Shown: positions 9,302 through 19,379, numbered from the stretch's first letter. The stretch is 64,000 bases of DNA from Sphingobacterium deserti (GCF_000757725.1 NZ_JJMU01000004.1:1-64000), one strand, 5' to 3'. Notes: a model not told the origin generated them from the letters alone. Program-made: numbers and translations.

Positions 9302-10447
9302 ATGAGCAGACAGCGTCTATTCTTTCTTCTTTTTTCACAAAGTATTCTTGCGCTATCCTCGACGCAAGCGCAAGGATTAAAAAACGGTTGGGTTGGACGT
9401 TACGTAAATTCCATCATCAATGATACGACGTCGGCAGAAAAGTCGACGCTTACGGTCTACCCTACATTTGCATCGGCACCTGAAACCGGTGTAGAACTGG
9501 GGGCTTCCATCTTAAAACTCTTCTATGCCAAAGGAGATACCCTCAATCGGCTAAGCGAAATGCAAGCCTTCACTTTTTTCACCTTTAAAGGACAGTATGG
9601 AGTTGTGCTGGACAACGCTATTTACGGCGACCAAGATAAGTGGTTTTTCCTGGGCGAAACTAAGATTCAAAAGTTTCCGCTATCCTATTATGGTATAGGT
9701 CCCAATACCGCGGGCGATCATCCGGCCGTGGTAGATGCTTTCCAAGTATTATTCAAGCAGCGTGTACTTCGAAAATTGAAAAAGAATTTATTTATAGGCC
9801 CGGAACTGGATTATCAACTGCTATCAGGCGTCAACTTTGAACAACCTGAAGAAGGAAGCCCCTACGAAATTCCGGTAGGTGGTGAAGGCACGCAAAATCT
9901 CGGTTTGGGTTTAGGCTTGGTGTATGACAATCGACACAATGTACTTAACGTTCGGGAAGGATTGTTCGCAGAACTTGCCTACCTTAAAACATTCTCTGGA
10001 TTTATAAGCGACTATTCTTTTGGTACGGTCAACATGGAGGTACGTTCCTTTCATAAAATAGCAAAAAACAATGTTCTGGCATGGCAAGTGAAAGGCCAGT
10101 TCTTGCATGGCGACGTTCCGTTTAATCAGTTAACCATGCTTGGCGGTGATCGGCTTATGCGCGGATACTATCTAGGTCGTTATAGGGATAGAAATCTTAT
10201 AGCTGCGCAAGCGGAATACCGTATGCTACCATTCAGCTTCAGTAAAAGGCTAGGTGCGTCTATATTTGCTTCGGCGGGCGCGGTATCGCCCACACTAGGC
10301 GGCTTTCAAGCGCGCAATATACGTGTGGCAGGCGGCGTGGGTCTCCGTTACCTGTTGTTCCCTAAAAAAGATATTTACATCCGTTTTGATGTAGGCTTTA
10401 CACGGGAAGGTGCGAACTTCTATATTTTTAATGGTGAAGCTTTTTAA
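9302..10447 (+). CDS. BamA/TamA-family outer-membrane barrel protein without POTRA domains
   Basis: An outer-membrane protein of the surface-antigen (D15/Omp85) type. The signal peptide ends near STQAQG (residue 25), and the rest alternates in short amphipathic beta strands. The C-terminal half contains the Omp85 hallmark region with LGGDRLMRGYYLGRYRDRN (about 281-300), whose R-G-Y core matches the conserved RGF/Y motif of loop 6. At 381 residues there is no room for POTRA repeats, so this is a stand-alone barrel of unknown role, as is common in Bacteroidota. It is monocistronic, flanked by genes on the opposite strand. Confidence 0.85.
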   Translation: MSRQRLFFLLFSQSILALSSTQAQGLKNGWVGRYVNSIINDTTSAEKSTLTVYPTFASAPETGVELGASILKLFYAKGDTLNRLSEMQAFTFFTFKGQYGVVLDNAIYGDQDKWFFLGETKIQKFPLSYYGIGPNTAGDHPAVVDAFQVLFKQRVLRKLKKNLFIGPELDYQLLSGVNFEQPEEGSPYEIPVGGEGTQNLGLGLGLVYDNRHNVLNVREGLFAELAYLKTFSGFISDYSFGTVNMEVRSFHKIAKNNVLAWQVKGQFLHGDVPFNQLTMLGGDRLMRGYYLGRYRDRNLIAAQAEYRMLPFSFSKRLGASIFASAGAVSPTLGGFQARNIRVAGGVGLRYLLFPKKDIYIRFDVGFTREGANFYIFNGEAF

Positions 10448-10559
10448 TTTACGCTGTAGAAATAAATGAATGCTATCGCGATGAGGATAGACGACGACCT
10501 GGCAATCTTCATTTAATTAGGACTGTACGGGCACATCTGCAGCAACAATACGTAATATT

Positions 10560-11063
10560 TTACAACAGCTTCTCGAATGCCCTTCTCGCGCTACCTCGGA
10601 AATACACTTCCCCACAGTAATGATATCCTGCACGATCAAATATCTTTAGCATAGCCATATTATCAAAATTGGTATCGGCACGTACGCTGTGGATATTATT
10701 CGTGAGCGCAAATTTTTCTATCTCAGCTAGCATCACCTTTGAAAGCCCCTTCCCCAGCTGGGAAGCACTAATGGCTACTCTGTGGAAAACAACAAAATCG
10801 GCGTCGCTTAGCCATTTCCCTTCAATGTTTTCATAGGCGGGTTCATCATTAATCAATATGGACGTATACCCGACGATCTCCTCGCCATTTAGCAATACAA
10901 AGCCTTGTTCCTTCTCAATATCATGATTAACCACAGTTGGGTTAGGGTATCCGTCTTGCCATTGTGCGCTGCCGTCCGCCTTTCTTCTTTCGATGGCATT
11001 TTGCAGGATTGTCCAAATCGCTTTTGCGTCAATTGGGGTTGCTTTTCGAAATGTATATTCCAT
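10560..11063 (-). CDS. GNAT-family N-acetyltransferase
   Basis: Likely acetyl-CoA-dependent acetyltransferase of 167 residues. The fold signature is seen as FRKATPIDAKAIW at the start, then the acetyl-CoA loop region VFHRVAISASQLGKGLSKVMLAEIE (about 118-142), whose Q-x-G-K-G core matches the R/QxxGxG/A motif, and MLKIFDRAGYHYCGEVYF near the end. I chose the ATG at 11063 (MEYTF) over a GTG four codons upstream. The substrate is unknown. Confidence 0.88.
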   Translation of the reverse strand: MEYTFRKATPIDAKAIWTILQNAIERRKADGSAQWQDGYPNPTVVNHDIEKEQGFVLLNGEEIVGYTSILINDEPAYENIEGKWLSDADFVVFHRVAISASQLGKGLSKVMLAEIEKFALTNNIHSVRADTNFDNMAMLKIFDRAGYHYCGEVYFRGSARRAFEKLL

Positions 11064-11111
11064 AGTATATGCCACGAATATAACAAGTTTAGACGAATAA
11101 TAAATGAATAG

Positions 11112-11318
11112 CTAACGCACACGGCCGAACCGAATTCCACCGATAATCATCAAGGTAATGACAATCGCGGACCAGCCGGGGTAATGTATGAAGAGGTAAA
11201 TGGTAAGTCTACAGCTCAATAGCAGCAGAATAAACAAGAAAGCTTTCTTTATTGAATCCATGTTGCACACGGCGATTACAGCCAGTACCGCAACGAGGCA
11301 CATAAATATTATCAACAT
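11112..11318 (-). CDS. small hydrophobic membrane protein
   Basis: A 68-residue ORF consisting almost wholly of two or three membrane helices (about 1-18, 26-46, 48-62) ending in a basic GRVR tail. It lies 48 bp upstream of the acetyltransferase on the same strand. The composition is coherent for a small membrane protein, but there is no ribosome-binding site and I recognise no family. Confidence 0.45.
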   Translation of the reverse strand: MLIIFMCLVAVLAVIAVCNMDSIKKAFLFILLLLSCRLTIYLFIHYPGWSAIVITLMIIGGIRFGRVR

Positions 11319-11468
11319 GACGCAATGTAAGTCTATTCATGTTAACTTGATATTAAGTTTTACGGTATATATATAAGCTCGCGTATCCAGGATTCTAGCG
11401 CTATCATATATGGAATATTCTCTTTTGTCTTATTTTTTACTACTTTGTATATATCTATATTATTTTTT

Positions 11469-12047
11469 ATGCCTCGTACTGACATACAGCAAAAACACTT
11501 TTCGAACGCTGAGGCTTGGCGGGATTGGTTAGTAGAAAACCATGAGACAGAGGACGGCATATGGATGATCTGTTTCAACAAAAAATCGGGCAAGTCAGGC
11601 ATTTCGTGGAGCGAAGCTGTAGACCAAGCCTTATGCTTCGGTTGGATAGATAGTATAAAACGATCTGTAGACGAGTATTCGTCCATTCAATTTTTTGGAA
11701 AGCGAAAGGCTAAAAGCACTTGGTCGAAGATTAACAAACTAAAAGTCGACCAGCTGATAGCCAACGGCTTGATGGAAGCCTCCGGCTTTCAAGCCATCGA
11801 AATAGCGAAAAGAAACGGATCGTGGACCATACTGGATGACGTTGAAGCCTTGATTATACCATCAGATCTGGATGCTACATTAATAAGATCGCCAGAAGCG
11901 TATTCCTTTTTTAATGCACTTAGCAAGTCTAGCAAAAAAGCTTTGCTGCAATGGGTCGCACTTGCCAAAAAGCCAGAAACGCGACTCCGCAGGATTGAAG
12001 AAATCGCATCAGCTGCTGCGCAAAAAACAATGCCCAACTCATTTTAG
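11469..12047 (+). CDS. YdeI/OmpD-associated family protein
   Basis: Cytoplasmic protein of 192 residues. The N-terminal part contains FSNAEAWRDWLVENHE and GIWMICFNKKSGKSGISWSEAVDQALCFGWIDS, a pattern typical of YdeI-like proteins, and the C-terminal part has the OmdA-type helix ending in RLRRIEEIASAAAQ. Members have been linked to bacteriocin protection and outer-membrane protein association, but their biochemistry is not known. I start at the ATG at 11469 (MPRTDIQQ) rather than the TTG 8 codons earlier. It stands alone. Confidence 0.88.
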   Translation: MPRTDIQQKHFSNAEAWRDWLVENHETEDGIWMICFNKKSGKSGISWSEAVDQALCFGWIDSIKRSVDEYSSIQFFGKRKAKSTWSKINKLKVDQLIANGLMEASGFQAIEIAKRNGSWTILDDVEALIIPSDLDATLIRSPEAYSFFNALSKSSKKALLQWVALAKKPETRLRRIEEIASAAAQKTMPNSF

Positions 12048-12234
12048 TGAGAGAACTATCGTGCAGAAAGAGCTTCGGCAATAGCGCCCACGTATCCACA
12101 AGCTGCCTTTTCGCCAATTAGCAACGACTTTTATTACAAAAAAAACCGCCCTTGTTCCATAATTAGCGCCACAAATTGCCAGATCAATACCATACCTGTA
12201 TCATTGTACAATAGAAGAACCGGTCAAAACAGCT

Positions 12235-14523
12235 ATGAGAAAATTCAGGAACGCGATATTTTATGTGGGTATAATAGGTGGCTTTTCCCTATTGATGTAT
12301 TGGATCATCCTCAATGGCGTAAAATTGGAAGATGGCAAAGACATCAACATACCGCAATCTGAAAATAGTCAGTGGTCAGATTTTTTAACTGCTCTTATCC
12401 ATAACATCCAACACCCCTTGGCTATTTTGCTAGCTCAAATTGTGACCATCATCCTTGTAGCACGATTATTTTCCTGGATCTGTGTAAAAATTAAACAACC
12501 TGCCGTTATCGGAGAAATGATAGCCGGTATTGTACTTGGCCCCTCCCTCATCGGCATGTATTTCCCCGAATTTTCAGCAGCACTCTTTCCTCAGGAATCC
12601 TTAGGTAACCTTCAGTTTTTGAGTCAGATCGGACTTATCCTCTTCATGTATATTGTCGGGATGGAAATTGATATGAAGATCCTGAAGCACAAAGCACATG
12701 ATGCCGTTGTCATCAGCCATGCCAGTATCATTATGCCCTTTGTGATGGGTTTGGGATTAGCTTATTTTTTATACGACGAATTTGCACCTGCCAATGTACA
12801 GTTTCTTTCATTCGGTCTTTTTGCCGGTATCGCTATGAGTATCACGGCTTTCCCGGTATTGGCGCGCATCGTGCAAGAGCGCGGCATAAACAAGACCAGG
12901 CTTGGAACTATTGTAATAACTTGTGCTGCTGCTGATGACATCACCGCATGGTGTATCCTAGCAGCCGTGATCGCCATCGTCAAAGCAGGGTCGTTTGGCA
13001 GTGCCGCTTACACCATATTATTGGCCATCCTCTATGTTATCCTTATGATTCGGGTAGTGCGTCCGTTTTTACTGCGTATCGGCGAGTTGAATGGCTCGAA
13101 AGAAAGCCTAAGCAAAAGCATTGTGGCTATCTTCTTTCTCGTGCTTATCCTTTCTGCCTATGCCACGGAAGTTATCGGCATCCATGCATTGTTCGGCGCA
13201 TTTATTGCAGGCGCCATTATGCCAGATAATATCAAGTTTCGAAACATATTTATTGAAAAGGTAGAAGATGTAGCGTTGGTGCTGTTGCTACCACTATTCT
13301 TTGTATTCACAGGTCTTCGCACGCAAATAGGCTTGTTAAACGAGCCTTACCTTTGGAAAATAGCGGCGCTAATTTTCGCGGTGGCTGTCGTAGGTAAATT
13401 TGTCAGCAGCGCACTGGCCGCTAAATTTGTGGGGCAAAACTGGCGAGATAGCTTAGCCATCGGTGCCTTGATGAATACCCGAGGGCTCACGGAGCTGGTG
13501 GCCTTAAACATCGGTTACGACTTGGGCGTACTTACACCAGAACTGTTTTCGATGATGGTCATTATGGCTCTAGCAACCACGTTCATGACCGGACCTACAC
13601 TGGATTTTATCGACTGGCTCTTTCGAAGGAAAAAAGGGAATACCACTACACAGTCGTTATCCGAGCATTTTAAAGTCTTGATATCGTTTAGCAACCCCGA
13701 GTCTGGTCGAGCATTATTCCGATTAGCGCATAACTTCAGCAAAAAGGAATCTGAAAACACCCAGATTACGGCGATGCATATTGTAGACAGCGACAAATTA
13801 CATCATTACGATACGGACCAACTCGAACGGGAAAAGTTCGAGGTATTATTTGAAGAATCGAAGGTGCTAAACAGAGAGATTACAACGATGTTTAAAACAG
13901 CTTCGGATATTGACGCAGAAATTATTGATGTCGTAAATAACGAAGAACGGTTTGATATGCTTCTCGTCGGGCTGGGACAGTCCATTTACAAAGGAACGCT
14001 GCTGGGGAATGTACTGGGTTTTACCACACGCCTCATCAACCCAGAGAAACTTATGAATACGGTAACTGGAAAAGAACAGTTATTCCAAAAGCATACTTTC
14101 GACGATGGACTCACGCAGATTGTCTCGAAGGTAAAAATTCCCGTAGCCATTTTAATTAACAGGAACTTCAAATCTGCAGGACGTATACTCATTCCTGTGT
14201 TCGGGACACAAGATCAACATTTGCTGTCCTACGCGGGGCGATTAATACGCTGCAACGACTCCGAAATTGAGTTACTGCTTATGAAACCGCAGCTCCGTCA
14301 AGGATCGCTGGGTGAAGCCATTCAAAAATTGGAGATCGACTTTCCAAATAACTTGACAACGAGCGAGCGGGCGGCGGCTAACTTTCCATTAGAAAATAAG
14401 TACGATCTTGTGCTTACCAGCACAGCAAGCTGGAAGAGCGGTTGGGAACAGGAGGAGCGACAAGAAGTTGTCAAAACGTCAATATTAATTATCACTAACC
14501 CCTTGAAAAGAGTTGGTAGTTAA
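12235..14523 (+). CDS. Kef-type (CPA2) cation:proton antiporter with C-terminal USP-like domain
   Basis: Inner-membrane monovalent cation/H+ antiporter of 762 residues. An extra N-terminal helix is followed at about 60-460 by a dozen helices of a Na+/H+ exchanger fold, including KQPAVIGEMIAGIVLGPSL (about 84-102) and CAAADDITAWCILA (about 231-244), where the paired Asp residues are the usual ion-binding site. The C-terminal 280 residues (from about 475) are soluble and look like two universal-stress-protein-like units (ILIPVFGTQDQHLLSYAGR) rather than a RCK/TrkA domain. This domain plan is common in Bacteroidota. Monocistronic; the transported ion is not evident. Confidence 0.9.
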   Translation: MRKFRNAIFYVGIIGGFSLLMYWIILNGVKLEDGKDINIPQSENSQWSDFLTALIHNIQHPLAILLAQIVTIILVARLFSWICVKIKQPAVIGEMIAGIVLGPSLIGMYFPEFSAALFPQESLGNLQFLSQIGLILFMYIVGMEIDMKILKHKAHDAVVISHASIIMPFVMGLGLAYFLYDEFAPANVQFLSFGLFAGIAMSITAFPVLARIVQERGINKTRLGTIVITCAAADDITAWCILAAVIAIVKAGSFGSAAYTILLAILYVILMIRVVRPFLLRIGELNGSKESLSKSIVAIFFLVLILSAYATEVIGIHALFGAFIAGAIMPDNIKFRNIFIEKVEDVALVLLLPLFFVFTGLRTQIGLLNEPYLWKIAALIFAVAVVGKFVSSALAAKFVGQNWRDSLAIGALMNTRGLTELVALNIGYDLGVLTPELFSMMVIMALATTFMTGPTLDFIDWLFRRKKGNTTTQSLSEHFKVLISFSNPESGRALFRLAHNFSKKESENTQITAMHIVDSDKLHHYDTDQLEREKFEVLFEESKVLNREITTMFKTASDIDAEIIDVVNNEERFDMLLVGLGQSIYKGTLLGNVLGFTTRLINPEKLMNTVTGKEQLFQKHTFDDGLTQIVSKVKIPVAILINRNFKSAGRILIPVFGTQDQHLLSYAGRLIRCNDSEIELLLMKPQLRQGSLGEAIQKLEIDFPNNLTTSERAAANFPLENKYDLVLTSTASWKSGWEQEERQEVVKTSILIITNPLKRVGS

Positions 14524-14625
14524 GGTGAATCCCTCTTGGATAACTTTCGTCTTTCGGCTATAATAACGACGCCCCGAGCCACAACTTACTCTGCGATAAG
14601 GTCAGTTTTTGGGGCTAGACGTTGA

Positions 14626-15030
14626 CTAAAGACGACGGCCCATAGTGAAATTTCCAAAATGGATCAGAGGATTATTGTCAGAATCATCGCAAAAATGTTC
14701 TAGGTCGTCTTCCGTGTAATCCGCCGGATCGGCACCATTCCGAATAAACTCTACTTTACGCGAGAAGTAATTCATGACATGGCAAAAGGGCCCTTTGAAA
14801 CTATAGTCACTTACGTCCGAAATGTCAAAACATGGTTTTGTACTTCTGTTTTCTTCGCCGTAGATAAAAAGGTCATTTGCAAGACTAATTAAGTTTTTCA
14901 ATTCCGTATGTAATGTGGGCGGATCTACAAAAACGCGTTCACCAAAGTAGCGGCTATTGATCATCTGATCAAGTTCTTCTTTGGTATTAATTCGGTAAAT
15001 TAAGTTTGATAGATCTGTAGTCATTTCCAT
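14626..15030 (-). CDS. hypothetical acidic protein
   Basis: A 134-residue soluble protein that I do not recognise. It is acidic in its C-terminal half (TEDDLEHFCDDSDNNP) and has no signal peptide or membrane helix. A second ATG two codons in (15024) is an alternative start. It is on the same strand as the APC permease to its right but downstream of it (99 bp gap), so co-transcription would be with the permease if at all. Confidence 0.65.
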   Translation of the reverse strand: MEMTTDLSNLIYRINTKEELDQMINSRYFGERVFVDPPTLHTELKNLISLANDLFIYGEENRSTKPCFDISDVSDYSFKGPFCHVMNYFSRKVEFIRNGADPADYTEDDLEHFCDDSDNNPLIHFGNFTMGRRL

Positions 15031-15129
15031 ATGGATAGGATATTATTATTTACCGATAAACAATACAAAATCTATACCATCGCCATATTTAAACGCAACG
15101 AAAACATATATTTTTAGACTTTTTAAGGC

Positions 15130-16515
15130 CTATGTGTCAGCTTTACGATTAAAAACGTAGTAGATAGGAATCCCTACAAGAACAAGGATAAAACCCGGCC
15201 AAGTATACTCGCCCTTGTAAACGATCAGTAAACCACAAAATAGGATTCCGATAAGCAAGTAGATGACGATAGGTAGCGGATACAGAAACGTTTTATAAGG
15301 CCTCTCTATTTTCGGTGCTTTCCAGCGTTGGTAAACCACGCCGAATACAGTGATCATATAGAATATTACAATCACGAAGGAAACCATATCCAGCAAATTA
15401 CCGTACTGTCCGCTTAAACACAACAACGATGCCCAGGCTCCTTGTAGCCATAAAGAGCGCGCCGGCACTTCTCTACTATTATTGGGAATAACTTGTTTTA
15501 AAAACAAGCGATCTTTAGCCATCGTTTGAAACACCCTGGCGCCTGAAAGCACCAAACCATTGACACAACCAAATGTAGATACCATGACTAATACCGCCAT
15601 GGCGACTGTACCCTGTTTTCCCAACAATTTTTCAGCTGCGGCGATCGCGACACGGTCGTTACTCGCAAACGCGATTTCATCGCGCGTAAGCGTAGCTACG
15701 TATACATAATTACACAGTAAATAGAGCAACATGACCAAGGAAGTTCCAATTACCATGGCACGAACAACATTACGCTCGGGCTTCCGAACCTCAGCAGACA
15801 CAAAAGTAACATTCTCCCATGCCACACTGCTAAAAATTGCACCGACCATAGCTGCTGCAATGCCGCCAAGAAGTGTCGCGCCGTCAATCGATCTCCAACC
15901 TCCGCCATCTATATTTTGAGAAGCTGCCCAACCAAAATCCATGTTTTCAGTAAACAAGCTTTTCTGCATAAGGTAGATGCCCCCAAAAACCAGTGCTACT
16001 AAAGCAATAATTTTGGCGGCCGTAAATATAGATTGCACCAATTTTCCGGAATGCAGGCCCCTTGTATTAATGTAAGTGAGAAGTAGAATCACGCCAATGG
16101 CAAGTACCTGCATCCAGGTAATCATAAAGGTGCCTTGTTGGTAAATCGGCGCCGCATCGTTCAAGGTGGGAAAGATATAACCGGCAAATTTGCCAAAAGC
16201 TACAGCCACCGCCGCAATAGTACCCGTCTGTATGACCGCAAAAAGACTCCATCCGTACAGAAATCCAGTCATGCGACCAAATATTTCTTTCAGATAAGCA
16301 TACTGCCCGCCCGCCCTAGGATACATCGAGGAGAGCTCGCCATAACATATGGCTGCAGAAACTGTGGCAACAGCGGTCAATATCCAAACGGTAAACAGCC
16401 AATAGCCGGATCCCAACTGTCTCATCATGTCGGAACTCACAATAAAAATACCGCTTCCAATCATGGAACCCATCACAATCATTACTGCATCCCATAGTGT
16501 TAACTGACGCTTCAT
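15130..16515 (-). CDS. APC-family amino acid permease
   Basis: Inner-membrane amino acid transporter of 461 residues with about 12 helices. The first helix carries the classic APC glycine motif MGSMIGSGIFIV (about 15-26), which contacts the substrate's carboxylate and amino groups in characterised members, followed by GELSSMYPRAGGQYAYLKE (about 60-78). The AWENVTFVSAEVRKPERNVVRA loop is typical of LAT/SteT-like exchangers. Substrate not predictable from sequence. Confidence 0.92.
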   Translation of the reverse strand: MKRQLTLWDAVMIVMGSMIGSGIFIVSSDMMRQLGSGYWLFTVWILTAVATVSAAICYGELSSMYPRAGGQYAYLKEIFGRMTGFLYGWSLFAVIQTGTIAAVAVAFGKFAGYIFPTLNDAAPIYQQGTFMITWMQVLAIGVILLLTYINTRGLHSGKLVQSIFTAAKIIALVALVFGGIYLMQKSLFTENMDFGWAASQNIDGGGWRSIDGATLLGGIAAAMVGAIFSSVAWENVTFVSAEVRKPERNVVRAMVIGTSLVMLLYLLCNYVYVATLTRDEIAFASNDRVAIAAAEKLLGKQGTVAMAVLVMVSTFGCVNGLVLSGARVFQTMAKDRLFLKQVIPNNSREVPARSLWLQGAWASLLCLSGQYGNLLDMVSFVIVIFYMITVFGVVYQRWKAPKIERPYKTFLYPLPIVIYLLIGILFCGLLIVYKGEYTWPGFILVLVGIPIYYVFNRKADT

Positions 16516-16741
16516 ATTTTAAGGCTTATTTCGGATCAAACCTACACATATTCGATGAATTCCGAAAGCAGATCCAAAATAGCTTTGGCTATTTGGCAAT
16601 TTAATCTAAAAACCGCTTATAATACCGGCATATAAATCCGGTTTTGCGAGGTAACAACAGGAAATGAATCCATTTAACAAAAGGCTTGCTTGGAAACTAT
16701 TCCGGATATTTCTCGTTAAGTTAAGATAAGGAGAAATTGAT

Positions 16742-17242
16742 ATGAAAAAATTCTTACTAATTTTATTTTTAGCGGTCACGGGCTTCTCGGTAAGCTACGG
16801 CCAAGAGAATGTCAACCAATTTCGTGCGGCCTATCCAAAGGCACGAAAGGACGCAGCGCTCTGCAAAAAACAGCTCGCGATCATTGACCGCATGAAATCT
16901 CCAACGCCTTTGGAACTAGCTTATGCAGGTGCATTTTACGCTGTCTGGCCAGAGCATCTATCATCTCCTTTAAAGAAACTTAATGCATTTAAAAAAGGGA
17001 AGGATTACCTCGAACAAGCCATTAAAGCAGAGCCCGGCCAAGTGGAAATCCACTTTTTACGCTTAACAGTTCAGCATAACGCCCCCGCCATGCTGGGGTA
17101 CAACGAAAATAAAGAAGAAGATCTTGGTATTGTCTTGGATAAATACGACGATATCACGTCGACAGCTCTCCGTACCAATATCAAGGAATTTCTGCTTGCG
17201 ACCGATCTGCTCACGGATAGCCAGCGAAAAATATTTCAGTAG
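16742..17242 (+). CDS. secreted protein of unknown function
   Basis: A 166-residue exported protein with a signal peptide (about 1-20, ending at SYGQ). The mature part is alpha-helical and resembles short repeat-helix proteins (LNAFKKGKDYLEQAIKAEPGQVEIHFLRLTVQ), with one possible TPR-like helix pair. I recognise it as a conserved Bacteroidota hypothetical but not as a named family. It is divergent from the APC permease and convergent with the NUDIX gene. Confidence 0.8.
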   Translation: MKKFLLILFLAVTGFSVSYGQENVNQFRAAYPKARKDAALCKKQLAIIDRMKSPTPLELAYAGAFYAVWPEHLSSPLKKLNAFKKGKDYLEQAIKAEPGQVEIHFLRLTVQHNAPAMLGYNENKEEDLGIVLDKYDDITSTALRTNIKEFLLATDLLTDSQRKIFQ

Positions 17243-17267
17243 TTTCGCCCTGCATGGCGTCAAGCGA

Positions 17268-17678
17268 CTATGGCGCCAAAAGTTTATCAGCCTGCAGTCG
17301 CCTAAATGCTACAAGAACGCCTTCTACCTGTGCCTCCTGGGCACGATAGCTGTCAAGGGTAAAATATTCTACTGCCTCGATCTCATTATTAGGACGTATA
17401 TCTTTCAAATCGGGATATAGAAAGCAATCTTGTTCCATCAGTAGCTCTTGTTCTCCATAGGCATCTGCTGTGATACGACCATACGGAACCAGTTTGTCTT
17501 TGTCTAGCGTAAGCCCCAGCTCCTCCTCTATCTCTCTTACCAAGGCCTCTTTAGCCGATTCACCGGCATCTATTTTACCGCCCGGCAGATACCATGCTTG
17601 CTTATTACGGCTGTAAGCTAATAGGATCGCATTATCGCGCACTACGATTAACCCGGCCGTAAACAGTTGTTTTCTCAT
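17268..17678 (-). CDS. NUDIX hydrolase
   Basis: Small pyrophosphohydrolase of 136 residues acting on a nucleoside diphosphate linked to another moiety. The Nudix box matches Gx5Ex7REUxEExGU exactly (GKIDAGE...REIEEELGL, about 34-56), with the catalytic Glu residues present. I start at the ATG at 17678 (MRKQLF), discarding eight upstream codons that add no fold. The stretch MEQDCFLYPDL after the box is like ADP-ribose or 8-oxo-dGTP-type members, but the substrate is open. The ORF is convergent with the secreted protein gene 25 bp away. Confidence 0.9.
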   Translation of the reverse strand: MRKQLFTAGLIVVRDNAILLAYSRNKQAWYLPGGKIDAGESAKEALVREIEEELGLTLDKDKLVPYGRITADAYGEQELLMEQDCFLYPDLKDIRPNNEIEAVEYFTLDSYRAQEAQVEGVLVAFRRLQADKLLAP

Positions 17679-17833
17679 TCTTTTGTGCTTATCGTCACAC
17701 AAATATAATAGGTTAATTTAAAATGATCGATACGGTGAGGTAGTAATACGGATATAAAGCGAGAATATACTTTTTTTGTGTAATACTTCAATCAAAACCC
17801 AAGAAATATTGTCTTTAATTAAAACACGTTAGC

Positions 17834-18304
17834 ATGGGAGCATTAAGCGATAAAAACATCGAGCTATTGAATGATCTGATTGCGATCAATAATGATCGGA
17901 TAGAAGGATATGCTAAAGCGATAGATTTAGTTGACAAAGAAAAAGATATCGATATCATATCGTTATTTGAAAAAATCGGCCAGCAATCGCAGCAATTCAA
18001 AGCGGCCTTGACACCGCTATTGGTACGCGAAGGTGAGCGGCCTACTGAAACCCATAATACCATGGGAGAACTTTATCGTATGTGGATGGATACGCGCATC
18101 GGCATTGCTGGCGACGATCGCTACAGCATCTTGGCGGCTTGCGAAAAAGCAGAGGCGGTGTTTGAAAAAATTTACGTCGATATTTGGCGGGGGGCAACGG
18201 ACATGCCAGAAAAGTTGGTAGACATGATCAAGAGTCAATCGGAAGTCCAAAAAAACACACAGGCAGAAGTTGCTTCGCTTCGCGATGAACATGGTCCTGC
18301 GTAG
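17834..18304 (+). CDS. PA2169-family four-helix-bundle protein (DUF2383)
   Basis: A 156-residue cytoplasmic protein predicted to form a ferritin-like four-helix bundle. The start (LSDKNIELLNDLIAINNDRIEGYAKA) and the third helix (AACEKAEAVFEKIYVDI) are characteristic of PA2169/DUF2383. The function is not established; members often accompany stress genes. A classic di-iron ExxH set is not evident to me. It is followed 50 bp later by the YiiX-like gene. Confidence 0.85.
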   Translation: MGALSDKNIELLNDLIAINNDRIEGYAKAIDLVDKEKDIDIISLFEKIGQQSQQFKAALTPLLVREGERPTETHNTMGELYRMWMDTRIGIAGDDRYSILAACEKAEAVFEKIYVDIWRGATDMPEKLVDMIKSQSEVQKNTQAEVASLRDEHGPA

Positions 18305-18354
18305 CTAGACAATTTACATCTTTTTTACTAATTTTAGCATGAAAATGTTAGACA

Positions 18355-19020
18355 ATGAAAAAGGGTTGGAAGTATTTTTGTTTAGGCATCGTGCTGCTAT
18401 TGAATTGCGGCTACATGCATGCTGGTCGGGATCTACCTTCGTCAACAGGTAGAAGGCCATATATAAGCAACATTTCTTGGGAACAATTCCAAAGCGGCGA
18501 TATCATTTTTCAAACCTCGCTATCGGGACAAAGCAAAGCCATTATGCTGGCCACGGAGTCGCCATACTCCCATTGTGGGATAATATGGCGAGAAAATAAT
18601 GAACTCTATGTATGGGAAGCGGTACAATCTGTTAAGAAAACGCCGTTCAAGGAATGGATAGCTCAAGGGAAAAACAAAGCCTTTCAGGTTAAACGCTTGC
18701 GCAATGCCGACGCGCTATTGCCTCAAGCAGCATTTGCAAAATTGAACGAAGAACTAAAACAGCACGAGGGTAAGCCTTACGACACGGCGTTTGAATGGTC
18801 GGTTGAAAAAGTTTACTGTTCGGAATTAGTTTATAAGGTCTATGAGAGAGCAATCGGTCTGAAAATCGGAAAATTACAAAAAATGAAGGAGCTGAATCTG
18901 GGCAATAGCACGGTACAGAGCCAGCTGAAAAAGCGATATGGAAGCCGTATTCCTTTTGATATGCTAGTAATAACACCGGCTGCAATTTACCAAAGTGAAT
19001 TGCTGATGGACATAGAGTAG
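18355..19020 (+). CDS. YiiX/YebB-like NlpC/P60-superfamily cysteine hydrolase
   Basis: Exported papain-like cysteine hydrolase of 221 residues with a signal peptide (about 1-23). It has the circularly permuted order of the YiiX/YaeF group: the His motif SPYSHCGII (about 63-71) precedes the nucleophile in YCSELVYKVYER (about 157-168). Related proteins cleave amide bonds in peptidoglycan peptides or lipids. Complete catalytic pair, no truncation. A TAATTTTA sequence just upstream is a near match to a promoter box. Confidence 0.87.
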   Translation: MKKGWKYFCLGIVLLLNCGYMHAGRDLPSSTGRRPYISNISWEQFQSGDIIFQTSLSGQSKAIMLATESPYSHCGIIWRENNELYVWEAVQSVKKTPFKEWIAQGKNKAFQVKRLRNADALLPQAAFAKLNEELKQHEGKPYDTAFEWSVEKVYCSELVYKVYERAIGLKIGKLQKMKELNLGNSTVQSQLKKRYGSRIPFDMLVITPAAIYQSELLMDIE

Positions 19021-19097
19021 CGAAAACGCCCTCTTCCATTCCGCTACTTCTCAAAGCGGTATAATTTGTACACTATCACCTATTTAAATATAAAACC

Positions 19098-19379
19098 ATG
19101 ATCGAAATTAAACAACATGACGGAAGAAAGGGAAAATTCGAAATATTTGTTGACGAAAAGCTTGCTGGCGAAATGACCTATACCTGGGCGGGCGATTCGA
19201 AATTTATCATAGACCATACGGAAGTCAATGACGGATACGATGGGCAAGGGTTAGCCAAGAAACTGGTCTTAGCAGGAATTGAATTTGCGAGAAACCAGCA
19301 AGTTAAGATTATGCCGCTCTGCCCCTATGCAAAAAGCGTGTTCGATAAAAATGCAGAATATAAAGACGTCTTGTTTTAG
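19098..19379 (+). CDS. GNAT-like acetyltransferase of the YidJ type
   Basis: A 93-residue mini-GNAT. FIIDHTEVNDGYDGQGLAKKLVLAGI (about 36-61) contains the acetyl-CoA loop G-x-G-L-A, and the end PLCPYAKSVFDKN is the diagnostic C-terminus of the YidJ/Gtn1 family. Members are cytoplasmic and their substrate is unknown. It is followed by a strong hairpin 7 bp downstream. Confidence 0.9.
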   Translation: MIEIKQHDGRKGKFEIFVDEKLAGEMTYTWAGDSKFIIDHTEVNDGYDGQGLAKKLVLAGIEFARNQQVKIMPLCPYAKSVFDKNAEYKDVLF